Part shown: one piece after another, positions 33,189 through 42,260 of the stretch
Position numbering within the stretch: the stretch's first letter is position 1
Layout: the number at the start of each line of letters is the position of its first letter
Source of the DNA: Nitrospira sp.
GTDB taxonomy: Bacteria; Nitrospirota; Nitrospiria; Nitrospirales; Nitrospiraceae
Length of the DNA: 42,329 nucleotides
NCBI GenBank assembly: GCA_030692565.1
Contig: JAUYAO010000024.1
Span: 1-42,329 of the forward strand
Reading direction: 5' to 3'
Notes under the pieces: generated by a model
Databases searched by the model: none
The model's input: the letters and a program-made list of their open reading frames with translations, nothing else
What the model was told of the DNA's origin: nothing
Translations under genes and position numbers: made by a program

Positions 33189-36100
33189 TTAGGCTGTGGC
33201 CTTAGGGCTTGCGCCAAGAATTGTCCCGTGTGAGAAGTCGCCACTTTCGCTACCTGTTCCGGCCTCCCTTCCGCGATAATCTGTCCGCCTGCTGCTCCGC
33301 CTTCGGGTCCTAAATCGATGACCCAGTCGGCTGATTTGATGACATCCAGATTATGTTCCACGACGACCAGGGTGTTGCCGGCGTTGACCAGCTTGTGTAG
33401 GACGGCGAGGAGCTTCTTCACGTCTTCAAAGTGCAAGCCGGTCGTCGGCTCGTCCATGATGTAGAGGAGATCCCTAGGGGACTGGCTCCGGCTTGGCCGG
33501 TGCCTGTCCCCGGCGGTTTGTCGAGGAACGGGGACAGTCCCTTGAGGGGACAGTCCCCCGCAGCCGATCAATTCAGCGGCGATTTTGAGCCGCTGGGCTT
33601 CGCCGCCGGAGAGCGTCGTGGCGGACTGCCCGAGGCGCAGATAGCCGAGGCCGATGGAGGAGAGCAGATGGAGCCGCTCTTGCAGTTTCGGCGAGCCGGT
33701 GAAGAATTGCACCGCGTCATCCACCGTCATCGCCAGGACTTCTGAAATGGTCTTCCCGCGAAAGCGGATGGCGAGGACCTCCGGCTTAAACCGCTTTCCG
33801 TCGCACCCCTCGCAGGGCACGTATAGGTCCTCGAAAAAGTACATCTCCAGCTTTTCCACACCCGCGCCTTCACAGCGCTCGCATCGGCCTCCGGTAGTGT
33901 TGAAGGAAAAGTGTCCAGGTGTCAGACCCTGTCGGAGGGCTTCCCGTTCAGAGGCAAAGAGCTGGCGGATTTCGTCGAAGGCTTTCAGATAGGTGATGGG
34001 ATTGGAGCGGGGCGTGCGGCCGATGGGTTGTTGATCGATGAGGCGCACGCCCTTGAGGTGCTCGATGCCTTTGATGGCTTTGAAGCGTCCCATGGAGAGC
34101 GCATCCACGCGAAAGGCGCGGGCCAGGGCGCGGTACAACGTGTCTTCGACCAAGGTACTTTTCCCGGATCCGGATACGCCGGTGACGCAGATGAACATGC
34201 CGAGCGGCAGGCGAACGACGAGGTCTTTCAGATTGTGTTCGTTGGCTCCCGCGATCACGAGCGCCTTGCCGTTACCGGACCGGCGGGATTTCGGGAGCGG
34301 GATCTGTTTATCGCCTCGCAGGTAGCGGGCGGTGAGGGCGCGCTTGTCCTGGATAAAGTCCTTGGCCGGGGCCGCGCAGATGATCTCACCGCCTCGTTCG
34401 CCGGACTGCGGGCCGAGTTCGACGAGGTAGTCGGCCGACTCGATCATGTGGCGATCGTGTTCGACGACGACGACGGTGTTGCCGACTGCGGCGAGGTCTT
34501 TGAGGATGCCGGCGAGCAGGTCGGTGTCGCGGGCATGGAGACCGATGGTCGGTTCGTCGAGGACATAAAGCGTGCCGACCAGCCGGGCGCCGAGTTGATT
34601 GGCGAGGGAAACGCGCTGGGCTTCCCCGCCGGAGAGCGTTTTCGTTTGCCGCGCCAGCGTGAGATAGCCGAGACCGACCCGCAGCAGGAACCCCAGTTTG
34701 GCTTTCAACTGACGCAGGATGTCGGCGGCAATCTCCTGCTCGAACGGCCGCAACGTCAGTGCCTCCATCCAGTCGAGCAGGCCTGCAATCGTCTGGTCAG
34801 TGATCTCGTGAATGTCGGTGTCGGCGATCTTCACGAAGCGGGCATCCGGCTTCAATCGGCTGCCGTGACAGGCGGGACATTCCACCGGCGTGCGGTAGCG
34901 ACTCAAGAGCACGCGCACATGCAGCTTGTAGCGCTTCCCTTCCATGTACTCAAAGAAGTTGTTGATGCCGTCAAAGGAATCGTCACCTTCCCACAGCAGC
35001 GTCTGGGTCGCTTTCGGGAGGCTGCGGAACGGGGCCGTCACGTCGATGCCCTTCCGTTTCATCGCCAGGAGCATCTGTTTTTCCCACCAGTCCGTTCCCG
35101 GTTTGCTCCAGGGCTCGATGACGCCCTCGGCGAGCGATTTGCCGTGGTCGGGAATGACGAGCTCCGGATCGTAGCGGAGGACGTTGCCGAAGCCTTTGCA
35201 TTCGGGACAGGCACCGAGAGGATGGTTGAAGGAAAAGAGAATCGGTCTGAGCGGTTCAAAGGTTCGTCCGCACTGCTGGCAGAGGAAGTTGGTGCTGAAG
35301 GAGTGCACGCCTTGGCCGATCACCTCGACCGTGCAGCGGCCTTCCCCCTCGCGGAACGCGGTCTCGATCGCTTCGACGAGGCGGGTTCGATTGTCCGCCC
35401 TGATCACCAGGCGATCGAGGACGACATAAAGATGGGATTTCCCCTCACCCTTGCCCTCTCCCCCGTGGGGGAGAGGAGAAGGTGAGGGGGCCTGCAAGTC
35501 GAAAATCTCATCGCCGGCTTTGAGGCGGGTAAACCCGCGAGTCAGGAGGGATTGAAGGAATGCGGATTCCAACTTGGCGGTGGGGGTGGCCACGGCGAAG
35601 AGGATCATCGCGCGTGAGTCTGGAAAGCGTTCGAGCAGCTCGGTGGCCACCGTATCGGGATGGAATGAGCGGGCTTCCTGGTGACAGTCAGGACAGACGG
35701 GCTTGCCAATCTTGGCGAAGAGCAGCCGGAGCAGGTCCGCTATTTCCGTGGTGGTGCCGACGGTCGAACGGGCTGTGCGCACCTGGTTTTTCTGTTCGAT
35801 GGCGATCGCCGGTCGTACGTTGAGGATGCGGTCCACGTCGGGACGCGCCACCTTGTCGATGAACATGCGGGCGTAAGTCGAGAGGGATTCCACATAGCGC
35901 CATTGGCCTTCGGCGAAGAGGGTGTCGAAGGCCAGTGACGATTTGCCTGAACCGGACAAGCCGGTGATAGCCGTGACCTGGTTGTGGGGGATACGGAGCG
36001 AGATGTTCTTGAGATTATTCTGCCGGGCGCCCTCGACGATGAGGTCGGATGACGGAGGCTTGGGCAGAGGGGTGATGTCCACGACGCGCGCTCCAGTCAT
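33185..36100 (-). CDS. uvrA: UvrA-family excinuclease ATPase with two in-frame palindromic inserts
   Basis: UvrA dimers recognise bulky DNA lesions. The 971-residue product has both ABC modules: Walker A GLSGSGKS (47-54) and GVSGSGKST, signatures [11 protein letters not shown] and [11 protein letters not shown], Walker [13 protein letters not shown] and [12 protein letters not shown], and Cys-pair zinc modules (CQQC...CPEC; CERC...CEGC). The [16 protein letters not shown] variant suggests a UvrA paralogue of the UvrA2-like branch rather than the canonical copy (inference). Two segments foreign to the family are translated in frame: [17 protein letters not shown] and, between the second signature and Walker B, roughly 23 extra residues including [13 protein letters not shown]. 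All catalytic motifs remain, so it may still work. Detached 3'-end copies lie downstream. Confidence 0.93.
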   Translation of the reverse strand: MTGARVVDITPLPKPPSSDLIVEGARQNNLKNISLRIPHNQVTAITGLSGSGKSSLAFDTLFAEGQWRYVESLSTYARMFIDKVARPDVDRILNVRPAIAIEQKNQVRTARSTVGTTTEIADLLRLLFAKIGKPVCPDCHQEARSFHPDTVATELLERFPDSRAMILFAVATPTAKLESAFLQSLLTRGFTRLKAGDEIFDLQAPSPSPLPHGGEGKGEGKSHLYVVLDRLVIRADNRTRLVEAIETAFREGEGRCTVEVIGQGVHSFSTNFLCQQCGRTFEPLRPILFSFNHPLGACPECKGFGNVLRYDPELVIPDHGKSLAEGVIEPWSKPGTDWWEKQMLLAMKRKGIDVTAPFRSLPKATQTLLWEGDDSFDGINNFFEYMEGKRYKLHVRVLLSRYRTPVECPACHGSRLKPDARFVKIADTDIHEITDQTIAGLLDWMEALTLRPFEQEIAADILRQLKAKLGFLLRVGLGYLTLARQTKTLSGGEAQRVSLANQLGARLVGTLYVLDEPTIGLHARDTDLLAGILKDLAAVGNTVVVVEHDRHMIESADYLVELGPQSGERGGEIICAAPAKDFIQDKRALTARYLRGDKQIPLPKSRRSGNGKALVIAGANEHNLKDLVVRLPLGMFICVTGVSGSGKSTLVEDTLYRALARAFRVDALSMGRFKAIKGIEHLKGVRLIDQQPIGRTPRSNPITYLKAFDEIRQLFASEREALRQGLTPGHFSFNTTGGRCERCEGAGVEKLEMYFFEDLYVPCEGCDGKRFKPEVLAIRFRGKTISEVLAMTVDDAVQFFTGSPKLQERLHLLSSIGLGYLRLGQSATTLSGGEAQRLKIAAELIGCGGLSPQGTVPVPRQTAGDRHRPSRSQSPRDLLYIMDEPTTGLHFEDVKKLLAVLHKLVNAGNTLVVVEHNLDVIKSADWVIDLGPEGGAAGGQIIAEGRPEQVAKVATSHTGQFLAQALRPQPN
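33477..33558. repeat. Palindromic repeat inserted in frame within uvrA (second ABC module)
   Basis: The 82-bp tract has inverted ends GGGGACTG (33477-33484) and CAGTCCCC (33551-33558) and two direct copies of GGGGACAGTCCC (33530-33541, 33546-33557). It encodes residues absent from ordinary UvrA between IAAEL and LLYIMDEP. The reading frame is kept. Confidence 0.75.
35441..35489. repeat. CTCTCCCCC-GGGGGAGAG palindrome inserted in frame within uvrA
   Basis: Outer arms CCCCTCACC (35441-35449) and GGTGAGGGG (35481-35489), inner arms CCTCTCCCCC (35455-35464) and GGGGGAGAGG (35467-35476). This is the form of a palindrome widespread between genes of many bacteria, but here it is translated as [14 protein letters not shown] in a linker region of UvrA. 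Confidence 0.85.
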
Positions 36101-36212
36101 GGTAAAGGGAAGATCCTAGCAGTCGGTCCTCTCTGCTTCAACAGGGAACGGGGAAAGGCTTGGCGATCACGTTCAATAGTGAGAGGATGGGGGCATCCAC
36201 CGGGAGGGACGC

Positions 36213-36533
36213 ATGACTCTGACGACGACACCGAGCATTGAAGGCAAGAGAGCGGTCAAATATCTGGGGCTTGTCAGCGGGGACGCCATTCTTGGCGCGA
36301 ACATCTTCCGCGACTTCTTTGCGTCGATTCGGGATATTGTCGGCGGCCGGTCGGCCTCGTACGAGGCTGAGTTGCGGAAGGCCAAGGATATTGCTATCGG
36401 CGAGATGCGTGAACAGGCCAGGAATCTCGGGGCCAATGCCATTGTCGGGATCGATATCGACTACGAAACGATCGGCGCCAGCAGCAGTATGCTCATGGTG
36501 AGCGCGAGTGGGACGGCGGTAGTCGTCGAATAG
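36213..36533 (+). CDS. YbjQ/UPF0145 family protein
   Basis: A 106-residue protein of the YbjQ family: [24 protein letters not shown], a Ser/Tyr-rich middle and AREMREQA-like [23 protein letters not shown]. Family members form pentameric beta-rich assemblies; a role in heavy-metal binding has been suggested but is unproven. The gene is divergent from uvrA and 10 bp before the next gene, likely one operon. Confidence 0.88.
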   Translation: MTLTTTPSIEGKRAVKYLGLVSGDAILGANIFRDFFASIRDIVGGRSASYEAELRKAKDIAIGEMREQARNLGANAIVGIDIDYETIGASSSMLMVSASGTAVVVE

Positions 36534-36543
36534 CAGGCAGCCC

Positions 36544-37119
36544 ATGGCACTACTGTCGAATACAGAATATCTTGGTTTGGGTCGTCAGATCGCGCGGTTG
36601 CTGGGCTCCAGTCTCGAAGGGGCTTCTGCGGACGCTCTTCGCGAACTTGCGCTGGCCTACGATCCCTCCGCCAATGATGCCCGGATCAGCGCCGAGGTCT
36701 TTCTCTTTCACAAGTTCCTGCTCATGCAAGCCTGTGTCGGCGTCTTTCCCGAGTCGCATGTGGCGCATGTGGTCGGCGGGTTCTTCGCTGCGTTGAACGA
36801 AAAGATGAGCGGCTTGGAACTCGGCTCGGATCGGCAGCAGGCCATGGAGCAGATGTGGCAACTCCGTGCCGGGCAATTCGAGCAGCCGTTTTCAAACGAT
36901 CGCGCCGAGTTTCTCGATGCCAGCCCGGATGCCTCCCACTGGAAACAGACCATCTCGCGTTTTTGTCAGAACGTGAAAGAGATCGCCAACCCGCCCGATA
37001 TCTGGACCGGCAGCAATAGCCCCTCCCAGGAAGCCAGCCGCACCGTTACCCACGCCCTCAATCAGATGATCTCGACCCTCAACGAAATGAACCGGCTGCA
37101 TTTCCCTGCTTCTGTCTAA
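36544..37119 (+). CDS. Hypothetical protein, 191 residues
   Basis: A soluble, largely helical protein beginning MALLSNTEYLGLGRQIARLL, with one central hydrophobic helix pair (FHKFLLMQACVGVFPESHV). No family recognised. It follows the YbjQ gene by 10 bp and is probably cotranscribed. Confidence 0.75.
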   Translation: MALLSNTEYLGLGRQIARLLGSSLEGASADALRELALAYDPSANDARISAEVFLFHKFLLMQACVGVFPESHVAHVVGGFFAALNEKMSGLELGSDRQQAMEQMWQLRAGQFEQPFSNDRAEFLDASPDASHWKQTISRFCQNVKEIANPPDIWTGSNSPSQEASRTVTHALNQMISTLNEMNRLHFPASV

Positions 37120-37225
37120 CGCCGGTACTTCACCCTTTCCACATGTTGTCTGCCGAGCTGTGATAGATCTGTCGTCAGTTCCTGCCTATAATCGTTTCAG
37201 CTCGGTTCATGTGGCATAGGTGACT

Positions 37226-37981
37226 ATGGATCTCTCTACCTATCTCTCCCGAATCAACTATTCAGGCGATCGCTCTACTTCGCATGACGCGTTGCGTGCG
37301 CTTCATCTTGCGCATGTATTTGCGGTGCCGTTTGAGAATCTGGACGGCTATCGGGGCGTGCCGGTGTCCCTGGAGCCTGCCGATCTGTTCGCCAAGATCG
37401 TGACCGCGCGTCGCGGCGGGTACTGTTTCGAGTTGAATGGTCTCTTCAGTCTGCTCCTGGAGGCCATGGGGTTTGAGGTTACGAGGCTGATCGCGCGGGT
37501 GCGGTATGGGGCGAAGCCGCCTTATCCGCGAAGCCATCAGGTCCTGCTGGTCAGAGTCGGCGGGGAGCCCTGGCTGGTCGATGTCGGTTTTGGTGGAAAC
37601 GGATTGCTTGAGCCCATGACGCTGGCCGTGGGGCATGAAGCCCGGCAGTTGGAGGAACGGTTTCGTCTCCTCTCAGGAGAATCGGGAGAGTATCTGTTGC
37701 AGGCGTGGATTCATGGTGAGTGGGATAGTCTTTATTCCTTCTCGACTCAGCCTTGTCAGCCGGTCGATTATCACTACGCGAACTATTTCCACTCCCATTC
37801 CAGGGACTCGCTGTTCATGCAGCGGCGGGTCTGTACGATTCCGACGAGAGAGGGACGTACAACCTTGGTCGATCAGAGTTTAAGCATCCGGCGAAACGGA
37901 AAGAACGAGAAATCAGTAGTCGAGAGTGATGCCGCATACGCCCGTGCGCTTCTCGAGCACTTTGGCATCGTCCTGCCGTAA
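37226..37981 (+). CDS. Arylamine N-acetyltransferase
   Basis: A 251-residue NAT-fold enzyme that moves acetyl from acetyl-CoA to arylamines or related acceptors via a thioester. The Cys-His-Asp triad is complete: C67 (RRGGYCFELNGLF), H104 (RSHQVLL) and D119 (WLVDVGFGG). The start MDLSTYLSRINYSG matches the family N-terminus; a GTG two codons earlier (37220) is possible. Single gene. Confidence 0.92.
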   Translation: MDLSTYLSRINYSGDRSTSHDALRALHLAHVFAVPFENLDGYRGVPVSLEPADLFAKIVTARRGGYCFELNGLFSLLLEAMGFEVTRLIARVRYGAKPPYPRSHQVLLVRVGGEPWLVDVGFGGNGLLEPMTLAVGHEARQLEERFRLLSGESGEYLLQAWIHGEWDSLYSFSTQPCQPVDYHYANYFHSHSRDSLFMQRRVCTIPTREGRTTLVDQSLSIRRNGKNEKSVVESDAAYARALLEHFGIVLP

Positions 37982-37993
37982 GCCCGCCGGATC

Positions 37994-38332
37994 CTACCGG
38001 ATGATCAACCGCACCAAGCCTACGCAACTCATATAGAGCGCGAGGGAGCCGACCATCGCCGGCCAGAAGCCGAAGCGCGGGACGCCGACGATCATGGACA
38101 CGACATACACCGTCCAGGGCGGCACGAACCACAGCAGATTCTTTGCGTAGCTGACGATGGCGTCGTTGCCGCCATTCAGATAGATCAGGATGAACGTGGC
38201 CCCGGTGATGGCGGGGAAGGTGCTGGCGAAGGCTGCGAGAAATGATCGGCCTTGCGCGCCGAGGTACGTCGACACGCTGACGATGGTGCCGCCTAAGAGA
38301 AAATAGAGTACATACTTGCCCAGGTCGTTCAC
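37994..38332 (-). CDS. Small membrane protein (DUF3147-like)
   Basis: A 112-residue protein with four predicted membrane segments: YVLYFLLGGTIVSVSTYL, FLAAFASTFPAITGATFILIY, LLWFVPPWTVYVVSMIVG and PAMVGSLALYMSCVGLV. The pattern resembles DUF3147, of unknown function. It follows the metallohydrolase gene on the same strand by 3 bp, so they are probably cotranscribed. Confidence 0.75.
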   Translation of the reverse strand: MNDLGKYVLYFLLGGTIVSVSTYLGAQGRSFLAAFASTFPAITGATFILIYLNGGNDAIVSYAKNLLWFVPPWTVYVVSMIVGVPRFGFWPAMVGSLALYMSCVGLVRLIIR

Positions 38333-38335
38333 GGA

Positions 38336-39364
38336 CTATCCTCCTCCGGTTCCTTGAAATGCTTCCATCGCCTCCCGCTCCAGCGCGTCGCCCTGACCGG
38401 TATACCGTGGCGAGAAATGAAACACAACGAGGTTGCGCACCCGGGCCTTGCGCGCCATGAGACCGGCCTGTCTTGCGGTGAGGTGATACCGGTCGCGGGC
38501 CTTCCCGGCGTCGCTGTCCAGGTAGGGGGCTTCGCAGTAGAACACATCGGCTCCGTGCGCAAGGGCGAGGATCTTCGATTCGTTCTCTTTGTCGTAGCGG
38601 GCATCGACGACGTAGGCGATCTTTTGTCCCCGCGAGATGGTCAGAAACTGTTCCCGCACGTTCCCTAACACAAACTCCCGCTCTTCGCGGCGATGTTCGT
38701 CGAACAGCGTGGCCGTAAATCTATAGTCGTCCGGCTTGCCCTGCCAGATATGCTGTTTGACTTCTTTGAGCCAGGCTCCCACCGGCAAACCCGCCTCATG
38801 CAGTTTCTGCTTGTTGACGTTGATGTGGAATTGCTCTTCCAGGCAATACGCGAAGGACGGGATACGATGATTCAGAGCCACGGCCTTCACCGTGAACATC
38901 GGATCGTCGAGCACCGTGAAGAGGGGTGCGTCCGCATGAGGCAGAGCCGGACGATCCGGCTGTGCCGAGAGGAGAAAGCCGTTGTTGGCGTGAAAGACGG
39001 CGTGCCTCACGGTTTGGGGATGGACTTCATGGACCTCGATAATGAGCGGGTAGCCATCGACGAGATTCCAGGTGTAGCCCCGCAGTTTGCCCTGAACGTT
39101 GTCGATGAGGCCGGGAGGGCCGAAGAGGCGAAGGGTTTTGCCGCGCCCCAGCGCGACGCGCAACACGGCGTCGAATCCGATGAAGTGGTCCATGTGCGTG
39201 TGGGAGATGAAGATGTCGGTGGCTCGCAGCAGTCGAGTGGGGCCGAGTGAGTCGTTGTGTCCGAGGTCAAAGAGCAGGGCTCGCCTGGACCAGCGGATTT
39301 CCACATAGACGCCGGGGTCGCCAAAGACGTCATTGATGAGATAGCTGGAAAACGAGGGATTCAT
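38336..39364 (-). CDS. RNase Z-like metallo-beta-lactamase-fold hydrolase
   Basis: A 342-residue protein with the metal site H55-T-H57-M-D59-H60 (ISHTHMDH), later NHRIPSFAYCLEE, VVDARYD and VVFHFSPRY, the arrangement of the RNase Z/ElaC branch. RNase Z trims tRNA 3' ends, but the N-terminus NPSFSSYLINDVFGDPGVYVE is not that of canonical ElaC, so a different phosphodiester or related substrate is possible. No signal peptide. Confidence 0.82.
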   Translation of the reverse strand: MNPSFSSYLINDVFGDPGVYVEIRWSRRALLFDLGHNDSLGPTRLLRATDIFISHTHMDHFIGFDAVLRVALGRGKTLRLFGPPGLIDNVQGKLRGYTWNLVDGYPLIIEVHEVHPQTVRHAVFHANNGFLLSAQPDRPALPHADAPLFTVLDDPMFTVKAVALNHRIPSFAYCLEEQFHINVNKQKLHEAGLPVGAWLKEVKQHIWQGKPDDYRFTATLFDEHRREEREFVLGNVREQFLTISRGQKIAYVVDARYDKENESKILALAHGADVFYCEAPYLDSDAGKARDRYHLTARQAGLMARKARVRNLVVFHFSPRYTGQGDALEREAMEAFQGTGGG

Positions 39365-39396
39365 CGATCACCGGGTCTGATGGGTCGGCTCCATTC

Positions 39397-40110
39397 TTAC
39401 AGCAGTGCCGCCCGCACTGCACTATACATCACGATGACTTCGACGGCATGCGCAACGATGGGGATGTAGAGATTGTTCGTCTTAAGTCTGACCGTGCCCC
39501 ACACGAGACCATCCCAGATCGCGATCCAATGCAGGTGTTGGAAGGTCGTGACCATGAAGGGGTCGAAGGAAAACGCGACGGCGCTGGTGATGAGGGCCAG
39601 AGGCGGGAGGCGCTGGAGAAGAGGGAGGTGCCACAGATGCGATTCGAGTACGGCGAGGCGTCCGAGCAGAAAGCCTCGAAAGTTCACTTCGACGAAGAGC
39701 GCGATGCAGCCGATCAGCCAGGGCAACATGATGGCGAGCGGAATGCGGGCATGAGGGGTGTCTTTGAGAAAGGTGATGTCGAATCCCATGGCGGGAACGG
39801 CCTTGAGAATCATGACGCTGTTGAGGCAACCGAGCCCGAGGCCGATCACGAGACCCCGCCAGAAGCCGGACCTCAATCCGCGTGGGTGCAGACCGAGAAG
39901 CGGAAGCGGAGGGCGGGTGTGTATTGCCCATAAGGCGAGCGCGAGATAGGCGATCAGTTGCGGAGCGAATTGGATGAAGGGGTGTTTCTGCCAGGACGCG
40001 GGGAGTAGGTAGAACGCGACGGTCGCGGCGATCGGGAGCAGCGCCAGCGCCGCTCCCCATTCGTTGGCCTGAACCGTGGCCGCGCAACTGCTCGGTTCAG
40101 GCGTCGGCAT
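39397..40110 (-). CDS. CPBP-like (CAAX protease/bacteriocin-processing) membrane protein, degenerate motifs
   Basis: A 237-residue protein with about six to seven membrane segments. The first CPBP motif is present as E141-V-N-F-R145 in VEVNFRGFLLGRL rather than the usual EExxFR; the second motif lacks its His (SAVAFSFDPF), and the last keeps a His (YIPIVAHAVEVIV). Proteolytic activity is therefore doubtful. It begins 6 bp after the TolC-like gene's stop on the same strand. Confidence 0.75.
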   Translation of the reverse strand: MPTPEPSSCAATVQANEWGAALALLPIAATVAFYLLPASWQKHPFIQFAPQLIAYLALALWAIHTRPPLPLLGLHPRGLRSGFWRGLVIGLGLGCLNSVMILKAVPAMGFDITFLKDTPHARIPLAIMLPWLIGCIALFVEVNFRGFLLGRLAVLESHLWHLPLLQRLPPLALITSAVAFSFDPFMVTTFQHLHWIAIWDGLVWGTVRLKTNNLYIPIVAHAVEVIVMYSAVRAALL

Positions 40111-40116
40111 ACGGAA

Positions 40117-41688
40117 CTATTGGAGTTGCAGATTGTACCGATCCAGCGTGGTGGCCTTGTGCCGCGCCAGATTGGAAAGCGACTTGTTGTAATCGACGAC
40201 CGACCGGAGTTCATTGCCTTGGGCTGTGGCGAGGTCGCGCTGGAAGTCGAGGACGAAGCGGGTGGTGCTCAGGCCGACTTTCAGCCGCTCCTGCTCGGCC
40301 TGCAATTGCTTCTCAGCCATGATGCGGGCGGAGCGGGTGGTCTCGATGCGTTTGAAATCGGTTTGCACGCGACGGACGGCTTCCCGCACGCCCACGATGA
40401 TTTGTTGGCGCACGCTGACCAAGGAGGCTTCGGCGTTTTTGAATTCGAGCTGGCGCTTGTTGTAGGTGCTGACCGCTGAGCGATTACCGAGCGGATAGCT
40501 CAAGACGAGCCCTGCGCCAAAATTGTAAAAGTCTCCGCTGAGGTTCTTGCTGACGGAATCGCCGTAGTCTTTGCCCAGTCCGGCCATGCCCATCGTGCCT
40601 TGGAGCGAGAGGGTGGGGAGCAACTGGTTGCGGGCAAATTGCTTGTTGAGTTCGCCCGACTCGAGGTTCTTCTTGGCCTGGACGATTTCCGGGCGCTGTT
40701 CGATGGCGGTATCGATGGCTTCCTGCAAACTGAGGGGTTCGAGTACTACAACCGGCGCATCGGTCGGTGTCAGGCGCACGTCCTGCCGCAGTTCCTCTTC
40801 GCCGGGATTGAGCAGCCGGCGCAACTGATCTTCCTGGTCCCGAATGGATTTTTCTGCCACCAGCACCTGCTCCACCCGCGAGGCGACGGCGGCTTCGGCC
40901 TGCAAGACATCGACGATCGACATGACGCCGGCTTTGGTCTTGGCCCGGTTGGTCGCCAGCAGTTCTTCCGCGGCCTTGAGAGCCGCCTGGGCGACCTTCA
41001 TGTTTTCGTTCGCAAAGACCAGTTCCCAGTAGGTTTGTTCGACAGTGGCGAGGACGGTCAGGACGCGATCCCGGAAGACATGCTGTTCGACGTCGGCGTT
41101 ATTCTGCGCGACCTTGATGAAGGTCTTGGTGACGTCGACACCGGCGTTGCGCAACAAGGGCTGGGTCAACGTGAGAGCAAGTCCGCCGGTGTAGGCCGGA
41201 TTGAACAGGAATCCGGTCGCCAGGTTTTGGTTCACGTTGGTACGGCCTGGGCTGTAATTTAAATTGACGTTGCCGCCCGTAATGAGATTTTGCGTGGCAT
41301 CGACGGTCACGGAACTGTTGCGTTGATCGAAAGTCTGAATATCTGTCAGGGCGCCGCCGGTGCCGCCGAAGACCGGCCGGTTGAGCGGGGAGACCTGGCG
41401 GTTGTATTGACCGTTCACGCTGAGGGTCGGATCGAACTTAGCCTGCTCGACGGTGATATCGAATATCCGGCTCTCTTTCGTTTGGCGGCTGATGGAGATA
41501 TCTAGATTGCTTTGTAGCGCCCGAACGGCGGCGTCAGGCAGAGAAATGGCGTCGCGCCGTTCCGCCGGGGCTGTTGTCTTGGCGGGACCTTGGCTCCAGC
41601 AGGGGCTGGTTGTCAGAAATATGAGCATGATGGCGATACCGCTGCTCCATCTGGACATGCCGGAAACGAGACGAGTGTCGGGCCTCAT
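40117..41688 (-). CDS. TolC-family outer-membrane efflux protein
   Basis: A 523-residue exported protein with a signal peptide (AIMLIFLTTSPCWS), then the two OEP repeats of TolC: long amphipathic coiled-coil helices (VFRDRVLTVLATVEQTYWEL; KSIRDQEDQLRRLLNPGEEE) and beta-strand segments (LALTLTQPLLRNAG; GAGLVLSYPLGNRSA). It forms a trimeric outer-membrane exit duct for efflux or type I secretion. No inner-membrane pump or adaptor gene is adjacent. GAGGAGG precedes the ATG. Confidence 0.92.
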   Translation of the reverse strand: MRPDTRLVSGMSRWSSGIAIMLIFLTTSPCWSQGPAKTTAPAERRDAISLPDAAVRALQSNLDISISRQTKESRIFDITVEQAKFDPTLSVNGQYNRQVSPLNRPVFGGTGGALTDIQTFDQRNSSVTVDATQNLITGGNVNLNYSPGRTNVNQNLATGFLFNPAYTGGLALTLTQPLLRNAGVDVTKTFIKVAQNNADVEQHVFRDRVLTVLATVEQTYWELVFANENMKVAQAALKAAEELLATNRAKTKAGVMSIVDVLQAEAAVASRVEQVLVAEKSIRDQEDQLRRLLNPGEEELRQDVRLTPTDAPVVVLEPLSLQEAIDTAIEQRPEIVQAKKNLESGELNKQFARNQLLPTLSLQGTMGMAGLGKDYGDSVSKNLSGDFYNFGAGLVLSYPLGNRSAVSTYNKRQLEFKNAEASLVSVRQQIIVGVREAVRRVQTDFKRIETTRSARIMAEKQLQAEQERLKVGLSTTRFVLDFQRDLATAQGNELRSVVDYNKSLSNLARHKATTLDRYNLQLQ

Positions 41689-41701
41689 GAATCCTCCTCG
41701 A

Positions 41702-41731
41702 TCGACAGACTGAACGGGCTCATATTATACT
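41702..41731 (+). promoter_or_regulatory. Candidate promoter of the secreted-protein gene
   Basis: TCGACA (41702-41707), 18 bp, TATACT (41726-41731) lies 18 bp before the ATG in the 61-bp divergent gap with the TolC-like gene. Weak -35, good -10. Confidence 0.4.
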
Positions 41732-41749
41732 GATGGCCTGGAGATTGTC

Positions 41750-42190
41750 ATGGCTCAACTCATCCGACCGGTCAGGATTATGATGCAACGCCTGCTCACA
41801 GGTGCACTCGTCGCAGCGGCTCTGACCGTAGGGGGCATGTTCGTCGATTGCGCACCGACTTCGGCGCAGACGGTGTCTGGCGTGCGGTCGTTCGATGGCG
41901 GGGTCGGCCCTCTCTTCAGTCTCCCCGGGCCTGCTAGTCTGTATCTCGACGGGCAGGGAACCCAGGGCTATTTGTACCGGCCCGGAGGCAATATGCAGAC
42001 GTATAGTTTTCGGAACCCGACAACGGGTCAGGCCTGGAGCGGCGCCGTCATGACCTTCGGCCCACAACTTTCGATCGGACTGATCCAAGGCGCCAACCAG
42101 AGCGGGTCTCCGCTGGTTTTACCTGGCCCGCCCAGACAAACTGGCCCTCTGCCTCCGATCTCTTCGACGCTGCTCGACGAAATTCCCTGA
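41750..42190 (+). CDS. Secreted hypothetical protein
   Basis: A 146-residue protein with a signal peptide (LLTGALVAAALTVGGMFV, likely cut after SAQ) and a Gly/Pro/Ser-rich mature part. The mature region contains GTQGYLYRPGGNMQTYSF and a proline-rich tail. No family recognised. It is transcribed away from the TolC-like gene. GGAG lies before the ATG; internal Met codons at 41780 and 41783 are weaker choices. Confidence 0.75.
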   Translation: MAQLIRPVRIMMQRLLTGALVAAALTVGGMFVDCAPTSAQTVSGVRSFDGGVGPLFSLPGPASLYLDGQGTQGYLYRPGGNMQTYSFRNPTTGQAWSGAVMTFGPQLSIGLIQGANQSGSPLVLPGPPRQTGPLPPISSTLLDEIP

Positions 42191-42195
42191 TCTAG

Positions 42196-42260
42196 GAGCC
42201 TGTCCGAGTAATGTGCATTTTGGACTGGACAGGCAGCGGGCATTGTGGTTTCTAGGCGGC
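42196..42260 (+). mobile_element. Left end/leader of an IS1182-type element
   Basis: Immediately before the transposase start an 8-bp inverted repeat, GCCTGTCC (42198-42205) and GGACAGGC (42227-42234), forms a hairpin, with GAGCCTGTCCGAGTAATGTGC as a plausible IS terminus. The exact end cannot be fixed without the other side. Confidence 0.45.

Noticed and set aside
33911-35485. A 524-codon open frame on the plus strand opposite uvrA
   Set aside because: It is antisense to a gene with intact UvrA motifs, has Asp/Glu/Arg-biased composition typical of a shadow frame in GC-rich DNA, and contains no recognisable domain.
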